Part shown: positions 7,807-17,844 of the stretch, piece after piece
Layout of the letters: each line of letters opens with the position of its first letter
How positions within the stretch are numbered: position 1 is the stretch's first letter
Source of the DNA: an uncultured Flavobacteriaceae bacterium
GTDB taxonomy: Bacteria > Bacteroidota > Bacteroidia > Flavobacteriales > Flavobacteriaceae
Reading direction: 5' to 3'
Length of the DNA: 52,426 nucleotides
NCBI GenBank assembly: GCA_913052585.1
Contig: CAJXEB010000010.1
Span: 1 to 52,426, forward strand
Position numbers and translations under genes: made by a program
Notes under the pieces: generated by a model
Told to the model about the DNA's origin: nothing
Databases searched by the model: none
What the model saw: only the letters and a program-made list of their open reading frames with translations

Positions 7807-7873
7807 AAAAGAGGATTATCTATTAGCTATATTATAAAAAAACAGTATTTTAGATTTCAAATAAAAAAATAAA

Positions 7874-8728
7874 ATGGCATTAATTAAAAACAACTTATTA
7901 TTTCTATTTTTTATAGGAGCGATTATTTCAAGTTTTGCACAGGATAATCCGGAAAAATCAATTGCTGAAACTACAAAAACCGAAATTAAAGTAGGAGCTA
8001 AAGTAGGTTACAGTTTAGGAAATTTAACTAGTAGAACAGAAAATGTTTATACAGAAGATTATGAATCTGTAAGTGGTATTGATTTCGGTTTAACTTTTGA
8101 GTTTAAGCTAACAGAACTTATTTCTATGCAAACGGAATTAAATTACACACAACGTGGTGGATTAAGAAATGGCTTGCAACCTGTTACAGGGAATGAATTA
8201 AGCGAACAATTAAATATGTTTTTCCCATTTGTAGGATTGCCTGCAATTACAAATGAAAATCCTTTATATGCAAGTTTTGATAGTGAATCAGATTTGCAAT
8301 ATTTAGAAGTTCCTGCTCTTGTAAAGTTTAGTTGGGGAGATAATTTAAGGTTTTCTGCTGCTATAGGACCTTATGTAGGTATATTATTAAAAGCAACACA
8401 GATAACAAGCGGTACAAGTCAGTTTTTTCTAGATAGTGAAGGAACAAACCCAGTTTTTGTTCCAGGGCCAGATGGTCAACCACCTTATACAACTTTACCA
8501 GCTCAATCACTTGAAGCTAAAACAAATATTAAAGATGATTTAAAAACTGTTAACTTTGGAGGAACTTTTGCTATAGGGATTAGTAAAAAGCTTAGTGATA
8601 CAGGTGAATTATTTTTTGATGCAAGAGCATCATATGGTTTTAACTCTATTCAAATAAAAGATGAATATGGTGAAAGCAATATTGGAGGAGTTATTTTATC
8701 ATTAGGATACGCTCATACACTACAATAG
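7874..8728 (+). CDS. Outer-membrane beta-barrel (PorT-like) protein
   Basis: A 284-residue outer-membrane protein of the porin/PorT type (PF13568-like). A signal peptide is present (1-22, ending SFAQ). Eight or so amphipathic strands follow, beginning IKVGAKVGYSLGNL, with GIDFGLTFEFKL, SMQTELNYTQRGG, LQYLEVPALVKFSW, RFSAAIGPYVGILL and ELFFDARASYGFNS. It ends GVILSLGYAHTLQ, so the terminal barrel strand ends in glutamine rather than an aromatic residue. The motif 'L-Q-Y-L-E-V-P-A-L-V-K' is a hallmark of this group. The specific role is unknown. Confidence 0.88.
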   Translation: MALIKNNLLFLFFIGAIISSFAQDNPEKSIAETTKTEIKVGAKVGYSLGNLTSRTENVYTEDYESVSGIDFGLTFEFKLTELISMQTELNYTQRGGLRNGLQPVTGNELSEQLNMFFPFVGLPAITNENPLYASFDSESDLQYLEVPALVKFSWGDNLRFSAAIGPYVGILLKATQITSGTSQFFLDSEGTNPVFVPGPDGQPPYTTLPAQSLEAKTNIKDDLKTVNFGGTFAIGISKKLSDTGELFFDARASYGFNSIQIKDEYGESNIGGVILSLGYAHTLQ

Positions 8729-8740
8729 TACTTACTTGGG

Positions 8741-8827
8741 TCAATTGCTAGTATTTTTTCTAGCAATTGATCCATTATAGTAATATTAATATATAAATAA
8801 CCGCCTATATTTAATATAGGCTTTTTT
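8741..8827 (+). terminator. Two successive hairpins, second with T-run
   Basis: The first inverted repeat is TCAATTGCTAG (8741-8751) with CTAGCAATTGA (8760-8770), and its loop contains a T-run. The second is GCCTATA (8803-8809) with TATAGGC (8815-8821) followed by TTTTTT. The second is a standard intrinsic terminator for the barrel gene. The rest of 8729-8921 shows nothing else. Confidence 0.7.
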
Positions 8828-8921
8828 ATGGTATCTATTTCGGGTACATACTTTTCAAGTTTTGTAGCTTTTTCTTCTTCAGTTGAAAAATTTATAGAAT
8901 TTATATACTTTTATAATTTTA

Positions 8922-11831
8922 ATGAAAGAACAATTAGCAATTTTTAAATCAAGTTTTGAAGGTGATTTTCACTTCAATAAACTGCATAAATATTTATATG
9001 CTACAGATGCTTCTGTATACCGTAAGCTTCCATTAGCAGTAGCTTTCCCAAAAAGCATTAAAGCGATCCAGCAACTAGTCGAATTTGCAATAAATCATCA
9101 AACCTCATTAATCCCACGTACAGCAGGAACCTCATTAGCGGGTCAATGTGTGGGTGATGGGATTATTGTAGATGTCTCTAAATATTTCACTAAAATAATT
9201 TCAATAGATCAACAAAACAAAACGGTAAGACTTCAGCCAGGTGTTATCCGAGATGAATTAAATAATTATTTAAAACCATTCGGGCTTTTTTTTGGGCCAA
9301 ACACCTCAACATCAAACCGCTGTATGATGGGCGGTATGGTAGGTAATAACTCAAGTGGAACAACTTCTATTCAATATGGAGTTACAAGAGATAAAATTTT
9401 AGAACTTAAAACCATTTTATCCAATGGAGATGAAGCGACTTTTGAAACTTTAAATAAAGAAGAATTCGAAGAAAAAAAGAAATTAAACTCATTAGAAGGA
9501 GAAATTTATAACTCCATTTATAACGAATTAAAAGGCGAAGCCACTCAGTTAGAAATAATTAATAATTTTCCAAAACCTGAAATTCATCGCAGAAACACAG
9601 GTTATGCTGTAGATGAATTGATTAAAACACAAATTTTCAGTGATTCAGAAAAACCAATTAATTTGGCATCGTTATTATGCGGAAGTGAAGGTACATTAGC
9701 TTTTACGACAGAAATAACACTTCAGCTTGATAATTTACCACCGCAATATACAGCAATGGTAGTATCGCATTATTCAAGCTTAGAAAACTGTTTAAAAGAC
9801 GTTTCAACGGTTATGAGCCACAATTTGCATACTTGTGAGATGATGGATGATATTATTTTGGATTGCACCAAAAAGAATAAGACTTACAATGAATATAGAA
9901 AATTTGTTGAAGGAACTCCAAAAGCATTGCTGCTTCTAGAGGTTAAATCTGATATGAAAGATGATTTAGAAAAACAAGTTGACGAATTGTTGATTTCCCT
10001 AAAGATTTCAAAACTAAGCTATGCATCTCCAACTTTAAAAGGAGATGAAATTAACAATGCATTAGAACTTCGTAAAGCGGGACTCGGATTATTAGGTAAT
10101 ATGGTAGGTGATCGTAAAGCTGTTGCATGTATTGAAGATACAGCTGTTTCACTTATAGATTTACCAAACTATATAAGTGAATTTACAGCACTGATGAAGA
10201 AATTTGATCAAAAAGCAGTGTATTATGCACATGCTGGAGCCGGAGAATTACACCTAAGACCCATTTTAAATTTAAAGGACAAAGAAGGGGTTCATTATTT
10301 TAGAGAGATTACTACAGAAGTTGCAAAACTGGTTAAAAAATATAAAGGTTCATTTTCTGGAGAACACGGTGATGGTATGGTAAGAGGAGAGTTTTTACCC
10401 TTAATGATTGGAAATGAAAACTATAAAGTTTTAAAGCAAATTAAAAATGCTTTTGATCCACATAATATTTTTAACCCAGGAAAAATAATTGATGCTTTTC
10501 CAATGGATGAATCGTTTCGTTATAAAACAGATAGACAAGAACCAATAATAGACACATTAATAGATTTTAAGGATTCTGAAGGAATTCTAAAAATGTCGGA
10601 AAAGTGTAATGGGAGTGGAGATTGTAGAAAAACGGAAAACTCAAATGGTGTAATGTGCCCAAGTTATCAAGCTACAAAAAACGAATTGCATACCACACGA
10701 GGTCGGGCAAATGTACTTCGTGAAGTTTTAACCAATAACGAATCTTTAAATAAGTTTGATTCACAAGAATTAAAAGAAGCATTTAACTTATGCTTAAGTT
10801 GTAAAGCCTGTGGTTCTGAATGCCCTAGTAATGTTGATATTGCTACTGCAAAAGCAGAATTTTCATACCAATATTATAAATCTAACAAAAGAAAATATTC
10901 AGATATTTTATTCGGAAAAAGCAGTTATTATAATAGTATTGCTGCTAAGTTTCCAAGATTGTCAAATGCTGTTTTTACAAATAAAATAACAGCATCAGTT
11001 ATTAAAAATATTACTGGTATAGCATCTAAAAGAAGTTTACCTATTGTTTCATCTAAGCCTTTCAGTAAATTACCACAAGATTCAGTATATCAAAATGATA
11101 CATATATAAAAGAAGTGGTTTTGTTTATTGATGAGTTCAGTAATTTTTTAGATGCTTCAATAGCTAAAGATGCATATTTTTTGCTTAAAAATTTAAATTA
11201 TAAAGTAACTATTATAGACCATTTGGATAGTGCAAGAGCACTATTATCCAAGGGTTTTTTAAAAGAAGCACAAGCTATTATAAACAACAACATTGCTTAC
11301 CTAAATGAAAATGTTTTAGCTACTATACCTATTATAGGTATAGAGCCTTCAGCAATCTTAGGGTTTAGAGATGAATATATTCGATTGGCAAAAGACAAAG
11401 AAATTGCTACAACCATATCAAAACAATGCTTTATAGTTGAAGAGTTTCTTGCTTCTGAAATAGAACTAGGTGCTATTAAATCATCTCAATTTACTTCAGA
11501 TAAAAAAGAAATAAAGATACATAATCATTGCCATCAAAAGGCATTGAGTAATCAAAAGGTAACTTTTGACATTTTAAATATTCCTTTAAACTACAAGCCA
11601 ACAATTATTACATCAGGTTGTTGTGGAATGGCTGGTAGCTTTGGTTTTGAAAAAGATAAATACGAAGTATCGATGCAAATTGGAGAGTTAAAACTCTTTC
11701 CAGCTATTAGAAAAGCTAAAAATGAAACTATAATTTCGGCCAATGGAACTAGTTGTAGACATCAGATTAAGGATGGTACTCAGAAAGAAGCTTTTCATCC
11801 AGTAACTATTTTAAGAAATGCATTAAAGTAG
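8922..11831 (+). CDS. FAD-binding and (Fe-S)-binding dehydrogenase, YdiJ-like
   Basis: A 969-residue fused flavoprotein/iron-sulfur dehydrogenase. An FAD-binding PCMH domain (about 30-270) carries IPRTAGTSLAGQ and GGMVGNNSSGT. The FAD-oxidase C-terminal domain (about 280-530) has HAGAGELHLRP and SGEHGDG. Iron-sulfur cysteines follow (CNGSGDC...MCPS near 563-580; CLSCKACGSECP near 624-635). A CCG-type domain at the end has HNHCHQKA near 868, SGCCGMAG near 903 and NGTSCRHQ near 945. The architecture matches E. coli YdiJ, a D-2-hydroxyglutarate dehydrogenase, and the glycolate/D-lactate dehydrogenase family. It probably oxidises a D-2-hydroxy acid and passes electrons to the quinone pool. No transmembrane segment is seen. 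aroC lies 89 bases downstream with its own promoter. Confidence 0.9.
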   Translation: MKEQLAIFKSSFEGDFHFNKLHKYLYATDASVYRKLPLAVAFPKSIKAIQQLVEFAINHQTSLIPRTAGTSLAGQCVGDGIIVDVSKYFTKIISIDQQNKTVRLQPGVIRDELNNYLKPFGLFFGPNTSTSNRCMMGGMVGNNSSGTTSIQYGVTRDKILELKTILSNGDEATFETLNKEEFEEKKKLNSLEGEIYNSIYNELKGEATQLEIINNFPKPEIHRRNTGYAVDELIKTQIFSDSEKPINLASLLCGSEGTLAFTTEITLQLDNLPPQYTAMVVSHYSSLENCLKDVSTVMSHNLHTCEMMDDIILDCTKKNKTYNEYRKFVEGTPKALLLLEVKSDMKDDLEKQVDELLISLKISKLSYASPTLKGDEINNALELRKAGLGLLGNMVGDRKAVACIEDTAVSLIDLPNYISEFTALMKKFDQKAVYYAHAGAGELHLRPILNLKDKEGVHYFREITTEVAKLVKKYKGSFSGEHGDGMVRGEFLPLMIGNENYKVLKQIKNAFDPHNIFNPGKIIDAFPMDESFRYKTDRQEPIIDTLIDFKDSEGILKMSEKCNGSGDCRKTENSNGVMCPSYQATKNELHTTRGRANVLREVLTNNESLNKFDSQELKEAFNLCLSCKACGSECPSNVDIATAKAEFSYQYYKSNKRKYSDILFGKSSYYNSIAAKFPRLSNAVFTNKITASVIKNITGIASKRSLPIVSSKPFSKLPQDSVYQNDTYIKEVVLFIDEFSNFLDASIAKDAYFLLKNLNYKVTIIDHLDSARALLSKGFLKEAQAIINNNIAYLNENVLATIPIIGIEPSAILGFRDEYIRLAKDKEIATTISKQCFIVEEFLASEIELGAIKSSQFTSDKKEIKIHNHCHQKALSNQKVTFDILNIPLNYKPTIITSGCCGMAGSFGFEKDKYEVSMQIGELKLFPAIRKAKNETIISANGTSCRHQIKDGTQKEAFHPVTILRNALK

Positions 11832-11875
11832 CATGATAATGAATATTCGTTTTAATTTTAACAATTACTTTGTCT

Positions 11876-11906
11876 TTTGGATATTGCAATATTTAATATA
11901 CATTTG
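11876..11906 (+). promoter_or_regulatory. Promoter of aroC
   Basis: TTTG (11876-11879), a 19-base spacer and TACATTTG (11899-11906). This is a full match to the Bacteroidota -33/-7 promoter with ideal spacing, 14 bases before the aroC ATG. It is the cleanest promoter in the window. Confidence 0.7.
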
Positions 11907-11920
11907 TTGAAAACGCATAG

Positions 11921-12985
11921 ATGGCAGGAAATACCTTTGGGAACCTTTTTAAACTTACTACTTTCGGTGAATCTCACGGTGAAGCTATTGGCGGTATTAT
12001 TGATGGTTGTCCAGCTGGTTTGGAAATTAATTTTGATGAAGTAGCAACAGATATGGCTCGCAGAAAACCCGGGCAATCCAAAATAACTACTCAACGTAAA
12101 GAACCAGACGAAGTAAAATTTTTATCAGGAATATTTGAAGGTAAGACGACGGGAACTTCAATTGGTTTTATAATTGAAAATACCAATCAGAAATCTAAGG
12201 ATTATTCACATATAAAAGATGTTTATAGGCCGTCTCATGCAGATTTCACCTACGATCAAAAGTTCGGACATCGTGATTATAGGGGAGGTGGTAGAACTTC
12301 TGCAAGAGAAACCGCTTGTAGGGTTGCAGCTGGTAGTATTGCCAAGCAACTTTTAAACAATATTAAAATAAACGCTTTTGTATCTTCAGTAGGAGATATT
12401 TATATAGACAAGCCTTATCAAGAATTAGATTTTAGTAACATCGAAAACAATGTTGTTCGTTGCCCAGATGAAGAAGTTGCTCATCAAATGATTTCTAAAA
12501 TTGAAGAAATTAAAAAAGCAGGTGATACTATTGGTGGCACGGTAATGTGTGTTATACAAAATGTTCCAATTGGGCTAGGAGAACCAGTATTTGATAAGCT
12601 TCATGCGCAATTAGGAAAAGCAATGTTGTCTATCAATGCTGTAAAAGGATTTGAATATGGAGCGGGATTTTGTTCGACAAAAATGAAAGGAAGTGAACAT
12701 AATGACCTTTTTAATAAAGATGGGAGTACCAAAACCAACCTTTCGGGAGGAATTCAGGGTGGTATTAGCAATGGTATGGATATTTACTTTAGAGTAGCCT
12801 TCAAACCTGTTGCAACGCTAATTCAAAAACAAAAGGCCCTAGATAGCCAAGGAAATATAGTAGATATGCAAGGAAAAGGAAGGCATGATCCTTGTGTAGT
12901 ACCTAGAGCTGTACCTATAGTAGAAGCTATGGCTGCATTGGTATTGGCAGATTTTTATTTACTGAATAGAATTAATAAAATATAA
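11921..12985 (+). CDS. aroC: Chorismate synthase
   Basis: Converts 5-enolpyruvylshikimate-3-phosphate to chorismate, the last step of the shikimate pathway, using reduced FMN. Family signatures are all visible: [17 protein letters not shown] near residue 12, RPSHADFTY and [18 protein letters not shown] in the first third, and [20 protein letters not shown] near the end. The length of 354 is normal for bacterial AroC. A symporter gene follows after 33 bases and may share the transcript, though the two are not obviously linked in function. Confidence 0.97.
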   Translation: MAGNTFGNLFKLTTFGESHGEAIGGIIDGCPAGLEINFDEVATDMARRKPGQSKITTQRKEPDEVKFLSGIFEGKTTGTSIGFIIENTNQKSKDYSHIKDVYRPSHADFTYDQKFGHRDYRGGGRTSARETACRVAAGSIAKQLLNNIKINAFVSSVGDIYIDKPYQELDFSNIENNVVRCPDEEVAHQMISKIEEIKKAGDTIGGTVMCVIQNVPIGLGEPVFDKLHAQLGKAMLSINAVKGFEYGAGFCSTKMKGSEHNDLFNKDGSTKTNLSGGIQGGISNGMDIYFRVAFKPVATLIQKQKALDSQGNIVDMQGKGRHDPCVVPRAVPIVEAMAALVLADFYLLNRINKI

Positions 12986-13018
12986 AAACCAGTATAAATT
13001 GGAATAAAAAAAACTTAT

Positions 13019-14326
13019 ATGAAAAAACTAGCATTGCATTGGAAAATACTTATTGGAATGGCTTTAGGGGTCATCGTTGGATTATTAATGACAATGGTCG
13101 ATGGTGGTATGGGTATCGTACAAGATTGGATTAAGCCTTTTGGTAAAATATTTATTAATTCATTAAAACTAATTGCTATACCATTAATCTTAGCAGCTTT
13201 AATTAAAGGGGTATCCGATTTAAAAGACATTTCCAAGCTTTCTAAAATGGGAACTAGAACTATTTTAATTTACATTTTAACAACTGTAGTTGCGGTATCT
13301 ATAGGTCTAATATTAGTTAATACCATAAATCCAGGAAAATCTATTTCAGAACAAACTAGATCAGAAATGGTAGAAAATTATAGCGGAAATACCGCTAAAT
13401 ACCAAGAGACTGCATTAAAACAGAAAGAATCAGGACCTTTACAAGCATTAGAGGACTTAGTGCCACAAAATATATTTGCTGCTTCTACTAGTAACAAAAA
13501 TATGTTGCAAGTAATTTTCTTTGCAGTTTTCTTTGGTATCGGATTGATTTTAATTCCCGAAGAAAAGGGAGTAGTCGTTAAGAAGTTCTTTGATGGTTTT
13601 AATGATGTAATATTAAAGATGGTGGATTTAATTATGTTAGCGGCCCCTTATGGTGTATTTGCATTATTAGCAGCTTTGGTTGTTGAATCTCCCAGCGCAG
13701 ACCTATTTAAAGCCCTAGGCTGGTATTCAATAACAGTCGTTTTAGGTTTAGCAACTATGATTGGAATTTATATTTTAATCGTAGCATTATATACCAAAAA
13801 GAATCCTAAATTCTTTATTAACGGAATATCTCCAGCACAATTATTAGCCTTTTCAACGAGTTCTTCTGCAGCAACTTTACCTGTTACTATGGAAAGAGTT
13901 ACAGAACATTTAGGAGTAGAAGAAGAAGTAGCTAGTTTTGTTTTACCAATTGGAGCTACTATAAATATGGATGGAACAAGTTTATATCAAGCAGTAGCAG
14001 CTGTTTTTATTGCTCAAGCATTTGGTATGGACCTAAGTTTTGGAACACAATTAGGAATTATTGCTACCGCAACATTAGCCTCTATCGGAAGTGCTGCTGT
14101 TCCTGGAGCAGGTATGGTAATGTTAGTGGGAGTACTTGGTTATGCAGGAATTCCTGAAGCAGGCTTGGCATTAATTTTTGCTGTAGATAGGCCTTTAGAC
14201 ATGTGTCGTACAACGGTTAATGTTACAGGTGACGCTGCTGTATCTATGATTGTAGCTAAATCTATTGGTAAATTAGGAGATCCAAAAGTAAAAGATTGGG
14301 ATGATAATTACGAAGATGTAAAGTAA
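13019..14326 (+). CDS. Dicarboxylate/amino acid:cation symporter (DAACS family)
   Basis: A 435-residue inner-membrane secondary transporter of the GltP/DctA family, importing glutamate, aspartate or C4-dicarboxylates with Na+ or H+. About eight membrane segments and the two re-entrant loops are recognisable. The serine-rich HP1 tip reads STSSSAATLPVTM (residues about 279-291), followed by the NMDGTSLYQA motif of TM7, VPGAGMVML (HP2) and DRPLDMCRTTVNVTGDA (TM8). The arginine in MCRT is typical of acidic amino acid or dicarboxylate carriers. Substrate cannot be resolved further. The terminator just downstream is shared with the convergent mscS-type gene. Confidence 0.92.
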   Translation: MKKLALHWKILIGMALGVIVGLLMTMVDGGMGIVQDWIKPFGKIFINSLKLIAIPLILAALIKGVSDLKDISKLSKMGTRTILIYILTTVVAVSIGLILVNTINPGKSISEQTRSEMVENYSGNTAKYQETALKQKESGPLQALEDLVPQNIFAASTSNKNMLQVIFFAVFFGIGLILIPEEKGVVVKKFFDGFNDVILKMVDLIMLAAPYGVFALLAALVVESPSADLFKALGWYSITVVLGLATMIGIYILIVALYTKKNPKFFINGISPAQLLAFSTSSSAATLPVTMERVTEHLGVEEEVASFVLPIGATINMDGTSLYQAVAAVFIAQAFGMDLSFGTQLGIIATATLASIGSAAVPGAGMVMLVGVLGYAGIPEAGLALIFAVDRPLDMCRTTVNVTGDAAVSMIVAKSIGKLGDPKVKDWDDNYEDVK

Positions 14327-14340
14327 AATTAATATTAAAT

Positions 14341-14385
14341 AAAAATCCCGAATACTACATACATAGTTTTCGGGATTTTTTTTTT
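14341..14385. terminator. Bidirectional hairpin terminator
   Basis: Stem AAAAATCCCGAA (14341-14352) with TTCGGGATTTTT (14369-14380), extended by a T-run to 14385. On the opposite strand the same structure ends in Ts. It separates the convergent symporter and channel genes. Confidence 0.85.
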
Positions 14386-14398
14386 CTAATTAAAAAAC

Positions 14399-15217
14399 CT
14401 AGCTTTTCTTATGAATATCTATTTGAGGATAAGGAATTTCGATACCTGCTTTGTCAAGTTCAATTTTACAAGTTTCCATAATTTCAAAATAAACAATCCA
14501 GTAATCTTCTGTTAAAGTCCAGGGTCTCATTTTAAAATTAACTGAACTATCTGCTAATTCTCCCAATACTACTATAGGTGCAGGTTCTTTTAAGATATTA
14601 GGATGGTCAGTCATGATTTTCATAAGCAAATCTTTTGTTTGCTTAATATCGGCATTATAACTAACCCCCATAGTAATATCAATCCTTCTTGTTTTTTCTG
14701 TCGAATAATTTGTGATATTCCCATTTGAAATAGTTCCATTCGGAATAATCACTTCTTTATTGTCAGTTGTGTTTAATTTTGTTGTAAAAATTTCAATTTC
14801 TTTTACTACTCCCATTTCGCCTTGTGCTTCAATAAAATCACCAATTTTATAAGGTTTAAATATCATTATCAAAACTCCACCCGCAAAATTTGAAAGTGAT
14901 CCTTGCAAGGCAAGTCCAATTGCTAAACCTGCAGCAGCTAATATAGCAGCAAAAGATGTTGTTTCAACACCCATTTGACCCAATATGGCTATAACTAATA
15001 TCACTTTTAAGAGACCAACAATTAAATTTGAAATAAATCGCTCTAAGCTTTCGTCATACTTGGTTTTTGCCATCGCCTTGATAAGCAAGTTTTTTATTTT
15101 TTTAATTAGCCAAGAACCTACAAACCATATAGCCAAAGCCCCAAATATTTTCAATCCAAATTCAGAACCATACTCAAAGAACATGGCTTTCCATTTTTCA
15201 ATATCAATGTTTTTCAT
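14399..15217 (-). CDS. Small-conductance mechanosensitive channel (MscS family)
   Basis: A 272-residue inner-membrane channel that opens under membrane tension and releases solutes on hypo-osmotic shock. The N-terminus has three hydrophobic segments. The last is the pore helix, rich in glycine and alanine (AAILAAAGLAIGLALQGSLSNFAGG, here spanning about 91-115), followed by the beta domain (FKPYKIGDFIEAQGEMGVVKEI, IPNGTISNGNITNYS) and the C-terminal alpha/beta cage. Length and layout match E. coli MscS (286 residues). It is a single gene with its own terminator. Confidence 0.95.
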   Translation of the reverse strand: MKNIDIEKWKAMFFEYGSEFGLKIFGALAIWFVGSWLIKKIKNLLIKAMAKTKYDESLERFISNLIVGLLKVILVIAILGQMGVETTSFAAILAAAGLAIGLALQGSLSNFAGGVLIMIFKPYKIGDFIEAQGEMGVVKEIEIFTTKLNTTDNKEVIIPNGTISNGNITNYSTEKTRRIDITMGVSYNADIKQTKDLLMKIMTDHPNILKEPAPIVVLGELADSSVNFKMRPWTLTEDYWIVYFEIMETCKIELDKAGIEIPYPQIDIHKKS

Positions 15218-15422
15218 AATGTAAATTTTTTAATTGATGCCAAAGAAACAAAACTTTTGTTTTTTGTTAAAATTTATAAGTTTTTTTTTAGTAACTTTAT
15301 CAAAGAATGATTATTAAATATCACATTCTTTAAATTATTCCGATTATCTCTACGTCTTACATTTAAACAATGTAAAATTATCTCCCCATAAAGTTATCTC
15401 CCCTTTTGTTTTTTATTTAATT

Positions 15423-16505
15423 ATGAAAAGGTTTTACTTACAACTCTTATTTTTAATAAGTACTCAATTCTTGTTTTCACAAGTAGGAATTAATACTATA
15501 ACACCTAGTGCTGCTGCGGTATTAGATGTAAGTAGTTCAAGTGATGGAGTTAATTTTGGGGGATTTATGCCTCCTAGAGTAAGTGTTACAGAGAGAAATG
15601 GTATTTCTGCAACAGCTATAGATGATGGGTTGATGGTTTATGTCACGGATGGTACTGATAGGTGCTTGCAAATTTGGAATGGAGTAGATATCTCTTGGCA
15701 AAATGTGTATTGCATGCCAATTAATCAAGCGCCTGTTGCAAATTTGGTTAAGATTACCGGTACTTTTCAAGTTGGGAATATTGTAACCTCAAATTTTTTC
15801 TATACTGATGCAGAAGGAGACTCAGCAGGAACTCATACTTATGTTTGGTATAGAGCAGATGATAATATTGGAACTAATGCGGTTCAAATACAAAGCGGAA
15901 CATCAACTACTTTTACAATAACTTCTAATGAATTAAATAAATATATTTCGGTTGAAGTAACTCCTTTAGCAACATCAGGAACTTCACCGGGAACAACAAT
16001 CCAATCTATTTACTATGGTCCAATTATTAATCCATCAACAACTGCTTTAGATTTATTTATTTCGGAATATGTTGAAGGATCTAGTAATAATAAAGTATTT
16101 GAGATTGCTAATTTTACTGGAAGCTCTATAAATATAAGTAATTATAAAATTAATATTTATTTTAATGGATCGTCAAGTGCAACTGGAGTAAGTTTACCTA
16201 GTGTGACTCTTACAGATGGTGATGTTTATGTGATTTCCCATACTTCAACAGCTTCACCTTGTAACAATAATATTGATTTAATGACTGGCAGTTTATCATT
16301 TAATGGCAATGATGTTATAGAATTAGTAACTATCTCAAATGTCAGAATAGATATCATTGGAATTATTGGAGTTAATGATGTTTTTGCTGAAAATATTACG
16401 CTTAGAAAGAAAACGGGTGTTGGTCCAAACACAAATTATAATACAGGAGATTACGATAGTTATTCAATAGATACTTGTGATAATATAGGTAATCACACTT
16501 ATTAA
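15423..16505 (+). CDS. Secreted VGI-type protein with lamin-tail domain
   Basis: A 360-residue exported protein. Signal peptide 1-20 (ends FSQ). It then has the conserved flavobacterial lead VGINTITPSAAAVLDVSSSSD and a PPR segment, up to about residue 95 (DGTDRCLQIWNGVDISWQNV). Residues about 103-200 look like an Ig-like domain (TGTFQVGNIVTSNFFYTDAEGD, TYVWYRADD). From about 209 (LDLFISEYVEGSSNNKVFEIAN) to the end is a lamin-tail domain, with GSLSFNGNDVIELV and an ending rich in N and Y. No T9SS sorting domain is seen. Surface adhesion or anchoring is a guess. The next gene begins two bases after the stop, so both are co-translated from one message. Confidence 0.8.
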   Translation: MKRFYLQLLFLISTQFLFSQVGINTITPSAAAVLDVSSSSDGVNFGGFMPPRVSVTERNGISATAIDDGLMVYVTDGTDRCLQIWNGVDISWQNVYCMPINQAPVANLVKITGTFQVGNIVTSNFFYTDAEGDSAGTHTYVWYRADDNIGTNAVQIQSGTSTTFTITSNELNKYISVEVTPLATSGTSPGTTIQSIYYGPIINPSTTALDLFISEYVEGSSNNKVFEIANFTGSSINISNYKINIYFNGSSSATGVSLPSVTLTDGDVYVISHTSTASPCNNNIDLMTGSLSFNGNDVIELVTISNVRIDIIGIIGVNDVFAENITLRKKTGVGPNTNYNTGDYDSYSIDTCDNIGNHTY

Positions 16506-16507
16506 AT

Positions 16508-17437
16508 ATGATTTATAATAACTACTTGTCGTTGTTGCTTTTTTTAATAGCAACTATTAATATAAACAGTCAAGTGTCTATTAATGAACCCTCTCCAAGT
16601 GCTGCAACTGTTTTATATTTGGAAGCTCAAAATTTAAATACCACAACCTTTGGTGGCTTTTTAATGCCTATTGTTACAGAAACACAACAGGCTTCGATTC
16701 CTGTTTCTATAATTAATAATAGCGATGATGGTTTAATGATTTTTGTTAGTGATTTAACGACTGGAAAACACTGTTGGGAAATCTATGATGGAGTAGATCA
16801 CGTTTGGAGAAGTATAAATTGTCAAAATAAAACCTGTTCAAACACTATATTATATGAAGAATATTTTGATTCATATTTAGAAGATACTGGAATAACAGGA
16901 GCAAGCACTACAAACGGAAATTATCCTTCAGGAATTACTAAATGGACACTTACAAGTTTTGATTCTTTTGGGAGTAGCATTCCAGCATTACCAGGAACTC
17001 TTATGGATGCTGATGATTATGCTTTGGTGAAATCTGGAGAATTGGTTATTAGAGATTCTAATGGTATTATACGTTTTGAATCTTCGTCTATCGATATTTC
17101 TGGTTATACTGATATCGAAATAACTATGGATATAAGAGAAAGTGGTGATATGGAATATGATGCAAGTGTACATTCAGATGATTATAATTGTGGAGATACT
17201 TTAAATGATTTTATAGATATAGAATATTCTACAAATGGAGGAATTGACTTCACTGAAGTTTCTGATTTTTTTGGATTAGGAAACTTTAATCATACCATTA
17301 TAGGAAACTTGGCTAGTCCGGTAAATTTCATGACTAATGGAATATCTGGTACAACACTAATAGTAAGAATTAGAATTCAGAATTGGGCAGATGATGAAAT
17401 ATTTTATATTGACAATATAGTAGTGAAGTGTAACTAA
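16508..17437 (+). CDS. Secreted VGI-type protein, beta-sandwich C-terminus
   Basis: A 309-residue exported protein paired with the preceding gene. Signal peptide 1-21 (ends INSQ), then the shared lead domain VSINEPSPSAATVLYLEAQN, GGFLMPIV, DDGLMIFVSD and the W-x-x-x-N-C end of the lead (VWRSINCQNK). From about residue 112 a single beta-sandwich-like domain follows, starting LYEEYFDSYLED. It contains SSSIDISGYTDIEITMDI and TLIVRIRIQNWADDEIFYIDNIVVKC, as seen in carbohydrate-binding-like modules of Bacteroidota. No sorting domain or catalytic motif. It overlaps the convergent DCC gene by four bases, leaving no room for a terminator. Confidence 0.75.
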   Translation: MIYNNYLSLLLFLIATININSQVSINEPSPSAATVLYLEAQNLNTTTFGGFLMPIVTETQQASIPVSIINNSDDGLMIFVSDLTTGKHCWEIYDGVDHVWRSINCQNKTCSNTILYEEYFDSYLEDTGITGASTTNGNYPSGITKWTLTSFDSFGSSIPALPGTLMDADDYALVKSGELVIRDSNGIIRFESSSIDISGYTDIEITMDIRESGDMEYDASVHSDDYNCGDTLNDFIDIEYSTNGGIDFTEVSDFFGLGNFNHTIIGNLASPVNFMTNGISGTTLIVRIRIQNWADDEIFYIDNIVVKCN

Positions 17438-17844
17438 TCTATAAACTTCTCTTTTAATTCTGGAGCGGGAATCATACAACTTTCCTCCTTGCCAAACCAT
17501 TTGTAACGGTTTTTAGCAACAAAGTCATAAACCCAATTTCGCATAAATTTTGGAACAATCATAAACCCAAACAAAAGGGGATAAGCACCGGCTAAATCTT
17601 TAGTAATATATAACGCTGCTGAAGACTTTATATAACTTTTCTCACGATAGATTAATATAATAGAATCTGTGTCCTTTGGATTTATAGCATATTTTTTTAA
17701 AGTTTGCTCACCAAAATCACTTTGTAAAGGCGCAAACTTAAAAACTCCTTTTTTGTCATTTCTAATCACAAAATTAACGGAAGCATTACATAAATTGCAG
17801 ACGCCATCAAAAAGAATAACTTTATAATTTGATTCAGTATTCAT
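17434..17844 (-). CDS. DCC family thiol-disulfide oxidoreductase-like protein
   Basis: A 136-residue cytoplasmic protein of the DCC (DUF393, YuxK-like) family, a thioredoxin-related fold. The family motif is intact: ILFDGVCNLCNASVNFVIRN with the CxxC pair at Cys16 and Cys19, then FKFAPLQSDFG, and the C-terminal part containing YDFVAKNRYKWFGK. It probably acts as a thiol oxidoreductase of unknown partner. Its ATG shares one base with the stop of mutS2 (TAATG), so translation is coupled. Its 3' end overlaps the convergent secreted gene. Confidence 0.9.
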   Translation of the reverse strand: MNTESNYKVILFDGVCNLCNASVNFVIRNDKKGVFKFAPLQSDFGEQTLKKYAINPKDTDSIILIYREKSYIKSSAALYITKDLAGAYPLLFGFMIVPKFMRNWVYDFVAKNRYKWFGKEESCMIPAPELKEKFID